From UBA4742 sp963773335 (GTDB taxonomy: Bacteria > Actinomycetota > Acidimicrobiia > Acidimicrobiales > Acidimicrobilacustridaceae): 64,000 bases of DNA. Numbering within the stretch: the first letter of the stretch is position 1; each line of letters starts with the position of its first letter. Location: NCBI GenBank assembly GCA_963773335.1, contig CAVZAT010000006.1, positions 558,001-622,000 of the forward strand, given 5' to 3'. The translations under genes were made by a program, and so were the position numbers. The notes below the pieces were generated by a model. That model had not been told where the DNA came from. It saw nothing but the letters and a program-made list of their open reading frames with translations, and did not search any database. Shown in pieces: positions 19,500-30,555 of this stretch.

Positions 19500-20498
19500 T
19501 CAGATCGGTCGCCACTCCTGGGTGGCCTGGTCGAACTGCATCCAGCGCTGGCCGATCTGGTCCCACTGGATGTAGGCCTGGCGATCGGCGTCCCACTGGG
19601 GCTGGGTGGGATCGGCCGGGGGCGGGGGTGTGGCCGAGGGCGACCCGGGCGCGGGTGCGCCGGGCGCCGGAGGCACCGGCGGGGAATAGGGCTGGGCACC
19701 CGGCGTGGGCGTGGAGGCAGGCGCGGCATCGGGGGTCGAAGGCGGACCCGGAGCTGTGGGCCCTGTGGGCGGCGTGGGTGCCGTCTCCCAGGGCGGGGCA
19801 TTGGTGGCAATGAGGTTGCCGGTCGTGGGCGGATAGGAGGTGGGCGGACCGCGGGTCGGCGGACCCGTCGACGGCACGGGCGGTACGGGCGGCGCGCCGA
19901 AGGCCGCCGCGCCCGCCGAGACGCCGGTGTCCAGCCCTGGCACCAGGACGGGCGAGCCGAGGTGGTCCCGGTCGACCACCAGGCTGCGGGCGGCCATGTC
20001 GCCCACCCGGCGATGGCCGGTGGTGGCGAAGATGGTCGCGATCCCCACGATGGGCACACAGCACGGCAGGTAGTCGACGATGCCGGCCACCGACCGCCAC
20101 AGCGCCCGGAGCGGGCCGATGGGCCGGCCGTCGTGGCCCACCGTGACCACGCCCATCACCCGGGTGCCCAGCGTCGAGCCGGTGAGCCCTCGCTGGAGGA
20201 CGAAAACCCCTACCAGATAGGCCAGCTCCCCCAGCTGCAGCACGAACCGGCGTGGTCCATCCACGTAGCGGTGCCCGAACGACGCGCAGCTGACGCCCCG
20301 CCCGGCGCACACGTTGGACACGCGCCCCACATAGGTGAACGGCGGCGCCCGGCGCGAGAGCAGGATGAACAACACGATGTAGATGACGATCCCCAGGCCC
20401 ACGTCGATGGCGCACGCCACCAGCCGTCGGCCTCCGACCCGGGTGGGATCCTGACCGGGGACGAAGGCGGGTTGTGCCGCAGGTTGCGAGGGGATCAC
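19500..20498 (-). CDS. RDD-family membrane protein with proline-rich C-terminus
   Basis: A 332-residue protein from GTG 20498; a further upstream extension overlaps the glyS promoter region and looks non-coding. The RDD domain starts GGRRLVACAIDVGLGIVIYI (Arg and Asp in helix 1) and has helices near ELAYLVGVFVLQRGLTGSTL and YLPCCVPIVGIATIF. After residue about 200 comes a Pro/Thr/Gly-rich tail of about 110 residues, ending in QAYIQWDQIGQRWMQFD. RDD proteins are of unclear function, some being Na+/H+ exchangers. It converges with recO, with 4 bases between. Confidence 0.75.
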   Translation of the reverse strand: MIPSQPAAQPAFVPGQDPTRVGGRRLVACAIDVGLGIVIYIVLFILLSRRAPPFTYVGRVSNVCAGRGVSCASFGHRYVDGPRRFVLQLGELAYLVGVFVLQRGLTGSTLGTRVMGVVTVGHDGRPIGPLRALWRSVAGIVDYLPCCVPIVGIATIFATTGHRRVGDMAARSLVVDRDHLGSPVLVPGLDTGVSAGAAAFGAPPVPPVPSTGPPTRGPPTSYPPTTGNLIATNAPPWETAPTPPTGPTAPGPPSTPDAAPASTPTPGAQPYSPPVPPAPGAPAPGSPSATPPPPADPTQPQWDADRQAYIQWDQIGQRWMQFDQATQEWRPI

Positions 20499-20580
20499 GG
20501 TCCGCCATTGTGCCGCCTGAGGCCCGTGACGTCTTGTATGCCCGCGGGAGCCGACCGACCCCACCGCTACGCTTCGCGCC

Positions 20581-21902
20581 ATGCCCGACGCCGAACCCCC
20601 GGACCTCATGGAGAAGATCGTCAACCTGTCGAAGCGCCGCGGCTTCGTGTTCCCGTCGGCCGAGATCTACGGCGGGTTCCGCTCCACCTACGACTACGGC
20701 CCGATCGGCGTGCTGCTGTTGCGCAACGTGAAGGACGCCTGGTGGCGCGCCATGGTGCAGCTCCGCGATGACGTGGTCGGCCTCGACGCCGCCATCCTGT
20801 CGCCGCCCGCCATCTGGGAGGCGTCGGGGCACCTGGCCAACTTCACCGATCCCCTGGTCGACTGCAAGAACTGCCACGAACGGTTCCGCCTGGACAAGCT
20901 CGACGACCCCCACACCTGTCCGAGCTGCGGCACCAAGGACTCGTTCACCGAAGCCCGCCAGTTCAATCTCATGTTCAAGACCCACGCCGGGCCCATCGCC
21001 GACGCCGGTGCCGAGGTGTACCTGCGGCCCGAGACGGCCCAGGGGATGTTCGTCGACTTCGCCAACGTCATGCAGGCCAGCCGCAAGAAGCCTCCGTTCG
21101 GCATCGCACAGGTGGGCAAGTCCTTCCGCAACGAGATAACGCCCGGCAACTTCGTCTTCCGCACCCGGGAGTTCGAGCAGATGGAGATGGAGTTCTTCGT
21201 CCCGCCCGACGAGGCCCAGCAGTGGTACGAGTACTGGTGCCGCGAGCGTGAGCAGTGGTACCTCGACCTGGGCATCCCGGCCGACAAGATCCGTCTGCGT
21301 GCCCACGATCCCGACGAGCTGAGCCACTACTCCAGTGGCACATCCGACGTGGAGTTCCTGTTCCCGTGGGGTTGGGACGAGCTCGAGGGCATCGCCAACC
21401 GGGGCGACTACGACCTGACCCAGCACATGAAGGCGTCGGGCGAGAAGCTCGACTACTTCGACCAGGCCACCAACACCCGCTACACCCCCCACGTGATCGA
21501 ACCGGCGGCCGGTGCCACCCGCACGATGATGGCCTTCCTGCTGGCCGCCTACGACGAGGAGGAGGTGCGGGGCGAGACCCGCGTGGTGCTGCGCCTGCAC
21601 CACCGCCTGGCGCCCGTACAAGGTGGCGGTGCTGCCGCTGTCCAAGAAGGACACGCTCACACCGGTGGCCCGGGAGGTGCTGGGCCATGCTCCAGCCCCA
21701 CTTCATGTGCGACTACGACGAGACCCAGGCCATCGGCCGCCGGTACCGCCGCCAGGATGAGCTGGGCACGCCGTACTGCGTGACCGTCGACTTCGACTCG
21801 CTCGATGACCGGGCCGTGACCGTGCGCGAGCGCGATTCGATGGACCAGGACCGGATGCCCATCGGCGAGCTGGTCGGGTACCTGCGTGAGCGCCTGGCCT
21901 GA
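20581..21902 (+). CDS. glyS: Glycyl-tRNA synthetase, alpha2 type (two frameshifts)
   Basis: A class II aminoacyl-tRNA synthetase of about 440 residues. Motifs visible include SKRRGFVFPSAEIYGG, YLRPETAQGMFVDFANVM, GIAQVGKSFRNEITP, FRTREFEQMEMEFF and HVIEPAAGATRTMMAFL. A zinc site CKNCHERFR...CPSCGTKD lies near residue 95. Two frame changes occur near 21612 and 21685, in the anticodon-binding domain; the pieces between (KVAVLPLSKKDTLTPVA) and after (MLQPHFMCDYDETQAIG) fit the family exactly. A cell needs this gene, so consensus errors are the likely cause unless a second copy exists elsewhere. Confidence 0.88.
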
Positions 21903-23601
21903 CGGTCCTGGGCGGACCCGGCCCGGGGTCGACCGACTCGAACACATCGTGGGGCGGGTCGGCGATCCCCACGATCAACTCGACGCCGCCGCCGCCCTCG
22001 ACCTGGTCGGCGTAGCTGACGTCGAGGCCGTGATACATGGCCGCGCCGGGGACCCGTTCGACCCGGCGGTCGAGGCCGGGGCCTTGCTGGGCATGGGGCT
22101 GGCCGCGTCACCCGGGGTGGCCCGCGGCGTGGCGGTGTTCGACGCCTGGCGCGCCCTGGATGCCGTCGACGAGGGTCGGGCCGTGATCCTGGTCACCACC
22201 GAGACCTCACCGGCCGACGAGCCGGCCCTTTCGGTGGTGGAAGGTGTGGTCACCTCCCGGGGAGGGATGGGCAGCCACGCCGCGGTCATCGCCCGGGGGC
22301 GCGGTCTACCCGCGGTGTGCGGTGCCCACACCCTCGACATCGGTGCCGATTCGTGCGCCACCGAGGCCGGCGACGTGCTCCACGAGGGTCAGGAGATCAC
22401 CATCGACGGCTCGTCGGGGGAGATCCGCCGGGCCCGGCCCGGCACGGAGGCCGAGCATTCCGAGGTGACCGAGGGCGACGACGCGACCGAGGGGGACGAC
22501 CGGTCGCGGTGGCCCGAGGCCCTGGTCACGGTGCTGGTTTGGGCCGACGACCGTCGTCGAGGCCACATGGCGGTGCTGGCCAACGCCGACACGGCCGCCG
22601 ATGCGGCGCGGGCTCGCGGGTTCGGAGCCGAGGGGATCGGGTTGTGCCGCACCGAGCACCAGTTCCTGGCTCCGGACAGGCTGGACCTGCTGCGCCGCCT
22701 GATCCTGGCGCCCGCCATGGAGTCGGAGACCGCCGCGCTCGACCAGCTCATCGAAGTGCAGCGCCGCGACTTCGCCGCGCTGCTGCGGGCCATGGACGGG
22801 CTGGCGGTCACCGTGCGCCTGCTGGACCCACCCCTGCACGAGTTCCTGCCCGATCTCACCGCCCTCGAACGCGACGACGCCGGAGGCCGCCTCGACGACG
22901 CCGGGCGCGAGTTGCTGGCCGCGGCCCGCCGGTGGCACGAGCACGACCCCATGCTCGGTGTGCGCGGCGTGCGACTGGCCGTCCTCAAGCCCGAGCTGTA
23001 CCGCATGCAGGTGAGGGCACTGGTGGCGGCCACCGCCGACGTGGTGGCCGAAGGTGGCTCGCCCCGCCCCCAGATCCTCGTGCCGCTGGTGTCGTCGTCG
23101 GCCGAGCTGGTGCTGGCCCGGGGCTGGATCGACGAGGAGCTGGCCGCTGCTTCGGCGGTCGCCGGAGGGTCGGGAGCCAGCCTCCACCTGGCCGTCGGGG
23201 CGATGATCGAGACGCCCCGGGCGGCGCTGATGGCTGGCCAGCTCGCGCAGGTGGCCGACTTCCTGTCCTTCGGCACCAACGACCTCACCCAGCTCACCTT
23301 CGGGCTCAGCCGGGACGACGCCGGTCGGATCCTCGACGCCTACCGGAACCAGGGCCTGTTGGCCGACGACCCCTTCGCCACCCTCGACGATGAGGGCGTG
23401 GGGGCGCTGGTCCGGTGGGGGGTCGACGCCGCCCGGGCGGTCCGACCTGACCTTGCGCTCGGCATCTGCGGTGAGCATGGCGGCGACCCGGCGTCGATCG
23501 AGCGGTTCGTGGCCGCCGGCCTGGACTCGGTGTCGTGCTCGCCGTTCCGGATACCCGGGGCCCGCCTGGCGGTGGCCCAGGCCCTCGGGTCAACGTCGTA
23601 G
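21886..23601 (+). CDS. PEP-utilising enzyme, PPDK C-terminal-half-like
   Basis: A 571-residue protein with two parts of pyruvate phosphate dikinase and none of its ATP-grasp domain. A phosphohistidine swivel domain is at residues about 70-180 (VTSRGGMGSHAAVIARG; the His would carry the phosphate). A TIM-barrel PEP-binding domain follows, with GFGAEGIGLCRTEHQF, MLGVRGVRL, DFLSFGTNDLTQLTFGLSRD and ICGEHGGDP, the last with the PPDK-type Cys. It overlaps the glyS end by 17 bases. Without a nucleotide domain it would need a partner, as enzyme I of the PTS does; its reaction is unknown. Confidence 0.75.
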   Translation: MSAWPDGPGRTRPGVDRLEHIVGRVGDPHDQLDAAAALDLVGVADVEAVIHGRAGDPFDPAVEAGALLGMGLAASPGVARGVAVFDAWRALDAVDEGRAVILVTTETSPADEPALSVVEGVVTSRGGMGSHAAVIARGRGLPAVCGAHTLDIGADSCATEAGDVLHEGQEITIDGSSGEIRRARPGTEAEHSEVTEGDDATEGDDRSRWPEALVTVLVWADDRRRGHMAVLANADTAADAARARGFGAEGIGLCRTEHQFLAPDRLDLLRRLILAPAMESETAALDQLIEVQRRDFAALLRAMDGLAVTVRLLDPPLHEFLPDLTALERDDAGGRLDDAGRELLAAARRWHEHDPMLGVRGVRLAVLKPELYRMQVRALVAATADVVAEGGSPRPQILVPLVSSSAELVLARGWIDEELAAASAVAGGSGASLHLAVGAMIETPRAALMAGQLAQVADFLSFGTNDLTQLTFGLSRDDAGRILDAYRNQGLLADDPFATLDDEGVGALVRWGVDAARAVRPDLALGICGEHGGDPASIERFVAAGLDSVSCSPFRIPGARLAVAQALGSTS

Positions 23602-23622
23602 CCCGCTGGTACCGTCACCTCG

Positions 23623-25433
23623 ATGGGGATCGTCGACGAGGACGTGGTGCGGGTCCGCGAAGCCTCCGACATGGTGGCGGTGGTCAGCGAGCACGTGCAG
23701 CTCAAACGGGTGGGCCGGGCCTGGTCGGGGCTGTGCCCGTTCCACAGCGAGAAGTCGGGGTCGCTGAGCGTCAGCGCCGAGAAGGGCGTCTACTACTGCT
23801 TCGGGTGCGGGGCCAAGGGTGACGTGATCACCTTCGTGCGCGAGATCGAGCACCTCGACTTCGTGGGCGCGGTCGAGGTGCTGGCGGCCAAAGCCGGCAT
23901 CACGTTGCGCTACAGCGACCGTGACGAGGGTGAGGGTCGCAAGCAGCGTGCCCGGCTGATCGACGCCATGGGCCAGGCCGTGGCGTGGTACCACCAGCGT
24001 CTGCTCTCGGCGCCCGACACGGCCAAGGCTCGCGGCTACCTGCGTGAGCGCGGTCTGGGCGGCGAGCAGGTGCGTGCCTACCAGATCGGATGGGCACCCG
24101 AAGGGTGGGACGAGTTGGCCCGCGCCCTCAAGCTGCCCGCCGAGGTGCTGACCGGGGCCGGCCTGGGCTTCATCAACTCCCGTGGCCGCCAGACCGATGC
24201 GTTCCGGGGCCGCATCCTGTTCCCCATCTTCGACGCCTCCGGGGATCCTGTCGGCTTCGGGGGACGCATCATGCCGGGCGCCGACGGACCCAAGTACAAG
24301 AACACGTCCGAGACCGCTGTCTACGCCAAGTCCAAGGTGCTCTACGGGCTCAACTGGGCCAAGGGCGCCATCGTGGCCGCCGACGAGGCCATCGTGTGCG
24401 AGGGCTACACCGACGTGATCGGTTTCGCCGACGCCGGTCTGCCCCGCGCCGTGGCCACTTGCGGCACCGCTCTCACCGAAGACCACTTCCGGACGCTCAA
24501 GAGCTTTGCCCACCGGGTCGTGCTGGCCTTCGATGCCGACGCTGCCGGGCAGAACGCCGCCGCCCGGTTCTACGAGTGGGAGCGGGCCTACGAGATCGAC
24601 GTGGCCGTGGCGGCGCTACCCCCCGGCGTCGATCCCGCCGATCTGGCCCGATCCGATCCGGCGGCACTGGCCGCGGCCGTGGCCGAGGCCACGCCGTTCC
24701 TCGGGTTCCGCCTCAACCGGGTGCTCGATCAGGCCAACCTGACCACGCCTGAGGGCCGGGCCCGGGCGGCCGAGGCGGCGGTGCGCGTCGTCGACGAGCA
24801 CCCCAACCGACTGGTGCGCGACCAGTACCTGATGCAGGTCGCGTCGCGCTGTCGGGTGCCCATAGACCAGCTCCGTTCGGGAGCGCTGGCCGCGGCCGCC
24901 GGTGCCGGGGACGAGCGCCCCCCGGCTCGGGGCGAGACCCCCGGCCGCGGCACCAGGGTGGCTGCCGATCGAGGAGCGCGAAGTGCGGCCCGGCGACGGG
25001 ACTCGCCCGAGGTCGAGGCCCTGCGCCTCCTGGTCACCGACCCGGAACCCATCGCGTCCCGGCTCGACGAGCGCCTCTTCGCCGACGAGGTCAACCTCGA
25101 GGCCTACCGCGCGGTCTCGGCGGCTCCCACCCTGCACGAAGCCGTGGCCGCCACCGACGAGGCCGCGGCCGACCTGTTGCAGCGCCTGGCTGTGGAGGAC
25201 ACCGAGGCCGATCCCGCCGACGTGGTGGCTCGACTGGTCGAGGAAGCCGCGCTGCGCGAGCACGCCATGATGCAGATCGAGCTCGGAACCGCCGATGAGG
25301 ATGTGGTGATCGAACGGGCCAGCGAGATGGGTTGGATCAAGCTGCGGGTCGAGGAGCTCCATGATCCAGTGACGAGCGCGGCCGCGGTGGAGCAGTTGCT
25401 ACCCTGGCTCCTACGACGTCCGCAGGAGATTCG

Positions 25434-25437
<4 letters not shown>
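23623..25437 (+). CDS. dnaG: DNA primase DnaG
   Basis: A 604-residue primase. The CHC2 zinc finger is CPFHSEKSGSLSV...YYCFGCGAKGD. The RNA polymerase core follows (GRILFPIFDASGDPVGFGGR), and the Toprim domain has EGYTDVIGFADAGLPRAVA and LAFDADAAGQNAA. The C-terminal helicase-binding region is divergent. It makes RNA primers at the replication fork. It overlaps rpoD by 4 bases (ATGA), repeating the common dnaG-rpoD macromolecular synthesis arrangement. Confidence 0.95.
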
Positions 25438-26885
<1,448 letters not shown>

Positions 26886-26991
26886 CGCCCGGTTCGGACC
26901 CGCTCGGGCAGTCACGAGACGCTCGGTCGGGCCGCCTGTCGCGGCACCGATGTGCCCGTGAACCGGTGATCGGGGCTGCGGAGCTCGCTGC

Positions 26992-26997
26992 TATCCT
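26992..26997 (+). promoter_or_regulatory. Candidate -10 box for tRNA-Asn
   Basis: TATCCT lies 13 bp upstream of the tRNA 5' end, a suitable distance for a -10 box. No good -35 is seen 16-18 bp further up, so the call is weak. Confidence 0.3.
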
Positions 26998-27010
26998 GCG
27001 GCGTCGCCAA

Positions 27011-27083
27011 TCCGGGGTAGCTCAGTTGGCAGAGCAACGGACTGTTAATCCGTTTGTCGTGGGTTCGAGCCCCACCCCCGGAG
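27011..27083 (+). tRNA. tRNA-Asn (GTT)
   Basis: A 73-nt cloverleaf. The acceptor arm TCCGGGG pairs with CCCCGGA and the discriminator base is G. The anticodon loop CTGTTAA carries GTT, and the T arm is GTGGG-TTCGAGC-CCCAC. CCA is not encoded. Its 3' half is the integration site of the adjacent element: the same 44 bases recur at 37511-37554. Confidence 0.97.
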
Positions 27084-27085
27084 CC
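27042..27085 (+). repeat. attL: 3' half of tRNA-Asn, left copy of 44-bp direct repeat
   Basis: The stretch from the anticodon loop to two bases past the tRNA end is identical to 37511-37554. Flanking bases differ (A versus T before, T versus C after), so the perfect match is 44 bp. This is the classic size and location of a tyrosine-integrase attachment core. Confidence 0.9.
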
Positions 27086-27134
27086 TAACTCCCACAAGGG
27101 ATCGGAGATCCGATCGTCTCCCCGATCCGAGACC

Positions 27135-27155
27135 ATCCCACGACGCATCCCACGA
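27135..27155 (+). repeat. Paired 9-bp repeats, candidate integrase arm sites (left)
   Basis: ATCCCACGA occurs twice, 12 bp apart, between attL and the integrase start. A near copy of the whole pair (spacing 13) occurs at 37375-37396 near the right end. Direct repeats at both ends of an element are what arm-type integrase binding sites look like; a role in int regulation is also possible. Confidence 0.5.
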
Positions 27156-27182
27156 CGGGCCAAATGGTCGTAGTGTTCGGCC

Positions 27183-28361
27183 ATGGCGAACAACGGTGGG
27201 AGTACCCCGAGGACATCCCCCTCGGGCATGCGGGAGGTCCGACCAGGGGTGTGGGAGCTGCGGGTCTACGCGGGTCTCCTGCCCGACGGCCGGCAGCGCC
27301 AGGTCTCGAAGACCTTCCGCGGGACCAAGCGAGAGGCGGTCAAGGCGCGGGCTGCTCTCTTGGTCGAGCTGGCCGAGGCCAAGGGCCCGTGTGGCGCGCC
27401 CGGCACGTTCACCGATCTGGCCGAGCGGTGGTACGCCCATGGGTTGCCAGAGTGGAAGAGCCGAACCGCCTACGGCTATCGCCGCCACCTCGACCAGATC
27501 CTGATCCCTGCCTTCGGGGACCTCTACGTGGACCGCATCAAGCCTTCCCACGTCGACCGGCTGTGGGCCAACCTGGCCAACGGCAAGGCCACCGGGCGCA
27601 AGACCTCGCCCGCCACCGTCGAGCGAATCGCCGCCACCTTGAAGGCCTGTCTGAACCACGGGGTGACCCGCGGCGAGCTGACGGGCAACGTGGTGCGAGC
27701 AGCTCGGCCACCTCGCAGCCATCGGCGCGAGATCAACCCGCCGAGCGCAGCCGACATCACCAGGCTGCTGATCGCAGCCAAGCACCAGGACGCCGACTTC
27801 GGGATGCTCTGCTGGCTGGCCGTGGCCACCGGTGCCCGCCAGGGGGAGCTGTGCGCCCTGCGGTGGAGCGACATCGACCTCGAGGCCCGGCAGGTCCGCA
27901 TCGCTCGCACCATGGCGGAGCTCCACAGCCGCGTGGCTGAGGAGCCCACCAAGACCCATGCGGCCCGGGTGGTGGCTCTCGATGACCTCACCGTCGAACT
28001 GTTGACCCAGCACAAGGAGGACCAGGCCACCAGGTCGCTGGAGCTGGTCGACCGCGAGCCCAAGCGCGATGCCTTCCTGTTCTCCTACGCGCCTGATGGC
28101 TCGGCCCCGATGAGGCCCTCGGCGGTCAGCCTGCGGTGGTACCGCCTGGCCCACGCCGAGGGCATCATCTGCCGCTTCCACGACCTGCGGCACACGGCGG
28201 CCACGCTTCTGGTGGGCGAGGGCGTACCGCTGCCGGTGGTGAGCAAGCGCCTCGGCCATCAGAAGGTCTCCACCACGGCGGACATCTACAGCCACGTGCC
28301 GGCCGGCCAGGACCGCGAGGCGGCCAACGTGATGGGGTCGCTCCTGGCCGGGGACACCTAG
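27183..28361 (+). CDS. int: Tyrosine-type site-specific integrase
   Basis: A 392-residue phage-type integrase. The N-terminal AP2-like arm-binding region (VWELRVYAGLLPDGRQRQVS) is followed by a SAM-like core-binding domain (about 73-175). The catalytic domain has Arg219 (ATGARQGEL), His333 and Arg336 (FHDLRHTAATLL), His359 (RLGHQKVSTT) and Tyr369 (DIYSHV). All active-site residues are present. It starts 98 bp past the tRNA-Asn copy and is expected to recombine the tRNA 3' half with the circular element. Confidence 0.93.
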   Translation: MANNGGSTPRTSPSGMREVRPGVWELRVYAGLLPDGRQRQVSKTFRGTKREAVKARAALLVELAEAKGPCGAPGTFTDLAERWYAHGLPEWKSRTAYGYRRHLDQILIPAFGDLYVDRIKPSHVDRLWANLANGKATGRKTSPATVERIAATLKACLNHGVTRGELTGNVVRAARPPRSHRREINPPSAADITRLLIAAKHQDADFGMLCWLAVATGARQGELCALRWSDIDLEARQVRIARTMAELHSRVAEEPTKTHAARVVALDDLTVELLTQHKEDQATRSLELVDREPKRDAFLFSYAPDGSAPMRPSAVSLRWYRLAHAEGIICRFHDLRHTAATLLVGEGVPLPVVSKRLGHQKVSTTADIYSHVPAGQDREAANVMGSLLAGDT

Positions 28362-28420
28362 CCCTTGGGCCACAGGGAGGCGGCCCCAGCCTCGTCCAGG
28401 CCGTCGAGAGTTCGCGGCGC

Positions 28421-28708
28421 TCACTCGCCCGCGCTGCGGAGCCAGTCGGCCAGGCGGTAGCGCGAGATCAGCATGCGGCCGCCGAGGCGGACGACAGGAA
28501 CCGGGAACGCGCCGCGTTTGATGGCTGCGTAGGCGGTGCTGGTTCGCATCCGGAGGACCGGCGCGACCTCGGCCACGGTGAGCAGCTCGGGCAGATCGTC
28601 GAGCGAGGCGGGGGGCGGTTGCGGCGCTTCAGTCTCGGTCATCGATTCCGTGGCCATGGGTGCCCTCTCGATCTTCGTTGGCGCTGACGAGCCCCTCGCC
28701 TGGTTCAA
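28421..28708 (-). CDS. Excisionase/AlpA-like helix-turn-helix protein
   Basis: A 95-residue protein; a start at Met18 is also possible. Residues 40-92 form an excisionase-type winged helix (ELLTVAEVAPVLRMRTSTAY, then GAFPVPVVRLGGRMLISRYR). It converges with the integrase, 59 bp between stops. In such elements this protein directs excision or regulates int; the position supports that role but does not prove it. Confidence 0.7.
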   Translation of the reverse strand: MNQARGSSAPTKIERAPMATESMTETEAPQPPPASLDDLPELLTVAEVAPVLRMRTSTAYAAIKRGAFPVPVVRLGGRMLISRYRLADWLRSAGE

Positions 28709-28900
28709 CCCACCCGGCCATCGTCAGGGTGTCGCGCCCTGCGCCCAAGAACCTGGTCGATGCCAGCGTGCGGCCCCGGCCATCGCCTGTCCGAGGAGCC
28801 CAGCCGATCGAGGTCCCGCCACCAGTCGAGTCAATCCACACACAGAGCATCACCGGATGGTGTGCACCCAGGTTTCGTCTCGTCCGTCTACCGTGGGCGT

Positions 28901-29449
28901 ATGGTCCGTAAGCGATCGGAGCCGCAGCCGCCGCTGCCGTTCGGGACGCCAGCGCCAGCGTCGGTGGAACCAGCGAGTTCCGCCCCGAAGGTCGCGGAGG
29001 TGCCCCCGAATCGGGGCGGCCGTCCCCGGAAGTGGGCGACCGAAGCCGAGCGGAAGCGTGCCTACCGAGAGCGGCTGGCGACTGACCACACCGAGCCCGA
29101 CCGGCTGCGTCGAGAGCTGCGAGCCGAGCGCAAGCGGGTGGCGGAGGGGGAGCGGAGGCTGGCCACCAGAGACGGCGAGTTGGCTCGCGCCCAGACGACG
29201 ATCACGAACCAGGCCGCTCAGCGGGCCGAGCTTGAGGCGACGGTCGAGCGGCTCAAGGACAAGATCGTCTCCTTGCAGAAGCAGGCGAAGCAACTCGGAC
29301 AACGCCTCGCAGAAGAACGCGAGCGAGCTCAGCAGCGAACCTCGGCCTCTCAGCAGCCCGCTTCCAGGGGCCCGGGTCAGCGTCGCGAGCTACGGCTTCC
29401 ACCCCCCGCCGTCGGCCCGGGCCCTCCCGTCAGGCGCAGGTCCGACTAG
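28901..29449 (+). CDS. Coiled-coil DNA-associated protein of mobile elements
   Basis: A 182-residue basic protein from ATG 28901. Residues 38-60 carry a Gly-Arg-Pro-Arg motif (NRGGRPRKWATEAERKRAYR), like AT-hook proteins found on plasmids and islands. Residues about 65-145 are one long coiled coil (heptads in ELEATVERLKDKIVSLQKQ). The C-terminus is Pro/Arg rich. No enzyme motif is seen. Proteins of this shape are often encoded beside integrases; the actual role is unknown. Confidence 0.6.
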   Translation: MVRKRSEPQPPLPFGTPAPASVEPASSAPKVAEVPPNRGGRPRKWATEAERKRAYRERLATDHTEPDRLRRELRAERKRVAEGERRLATRDGELARAQTTITNQAAQRAELEATVERLKDKIVSLQKQAKQLGQRLAEERERAQQRTSASQQPASRGPGQRRELRLPPPAVGPGPPVRRRSD

Positions 29450-29541
29450 CCCCTGTGGCCAGCCGAAGACCGTACCTAACGCCGGTTATGGAACGTTCCC
29501 AAACGCCACGGGGCGGGGTATCCAGCGATCTCGCCGTCGTC

Positions 29542-29671
29542 CTATTTGCAGCCGGGCAGGTCCATGGTCGTTGTGTGGTGGGCAGTCACGCGGATGGCGA
29601 CAGCCCCAGTCTCGCCGTCGCCGTAGGACGGCGAGTGCAGCCAGTACGACCCTGGCCGGACATCGAGGCGG
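29542..29671 (-). pseudogene. 3' fragment of lipoprotein gene split by IS21-type element
   Basis: The minus strand reads LDVRPGSYWLHSPSYGDGET and ends DLPGCK with a stop at 29542. It has no start of its own and begins exactly at the IS end. The 5' part is at 32018-32275. Joining the two across the IS, keeping one copy of CCG, gives the continuous reading QRFRLDVRPGSYW. Confidence 0.8.
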
Positions 29672-29733
29672 TGATGGCGCTCGCCGAAGTTCCCCAGGTG
29701 TGCTCATCGAAATTCCCCACCTGTGAGGCGTGG

Positions 29734-30555
29734 TCAAGGTAGCGGGTTGCGGTTGCCGGTGGTGGTGCGTCGGAGGGTGTCGGTGCGGGCGTGGTGGTCG
29801 CGGAGCCGGTAGCTGTCGCCGTCGAGGTTGATGACGACGGAGCGGTGTAGGAGCCGGTCGAGCATGGCTGCGGCGACGGTGGTGTCGCCGAGGATGTCGC
29901 CCCAGTGGGCGACGCCTCGGTTGGTGGTGATCACGATGCTGGTCTTGAGGTAGCGCTGGGAGACGACCTGGAAGAGAGCGGACGCGGCTTCGGCGGGTAG
30001 GGGCAGGTAGCCGAGTTCGTCGATCACGAGCAGGGTGGGCCCGGCGAAGAAGCGCATGGTGTAGGCCCAGCGGCCTTCGATGGCGGCTCGGTGGCAGCGG
30101 GCGGCGAGGTCGGCGGCGGTGGTGAAGTAGGTGCGGTAGCCGGTCTCGGCGGCGCGGCGTGCGAGGCCTGCGGCGATGTGGGTCTTGCCGACGCCGGGCG
30201 GGCCGATGAGCAGCACGTTGGTGGCGGTCTCGATGTAGCGGCAGGTGCCGAGCTCGGCGAGCAGGGCGGGGTCGATGCCGGGCTGCGCGTCGTGGTCGAA
30301 GTCTTCGAGGGTCGCGGGGGTGGGGATCGACGCGAACCGCAGCCGGCCCGCGAGGCGGCGGGCTTCGGCGGTGTCGACCTCGATCGAAAGAAGCCGTTCG
30401 AGTGCCGCGGTCAGCGAAAGCCCTTCGGCTTGGGCGGCGTCGAGGACCGCGGGGAGTGCTTCGGCCGAGGCGGTGAGCTTGAGGTTCGCGAGATGTCCTC
30501 GGAGTTGTTGGTAGAGGCTGTTCTCGCCGACCGTCGCCGGTGTGGTGGTGGTCAT
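29734..30555 (-). CDS. istB: IS21-family helper ATPase IstB
   Basis: A 273-residue AAA+ protein from ATG 30555. Walker A is IGPPGVGKTHIAAGLA, Walker B LLVIDELGYLPLP, and sensor SIVITTNRGVAHWGDIL. The N-terminal helical region (LYQQLRGHLANLKLTASAEA) is the usual IstB start. It stimulates strand transfer by IstA. The open frame extending further upstream is only read-through opposite istA. Confidence 0.93.
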   Translation of the reverse strand: MTTTTPATVGENSLYQQLRGHLANLKLTASAEALPAVLDAAQAEGLSLTAALERLLSIEVDTAEARRLAGRLRFASIPTPATLEDFDHDAQPGIDPALLAELGTCRYIETATNVLLIGPPGVGKTHIAAGLARRAAETGYRTYFTTAADLAARCHRAAIEGRWAYTMRFFAGPTLLVIDELGYLPLPAEAASALFQVVSQRYLKTSIVITTNRGVAHWGDILGDTTVAAAMLDRLLHRSVVINLDGDSYRLRDHHARTDTLRRTTTGNRNPLP

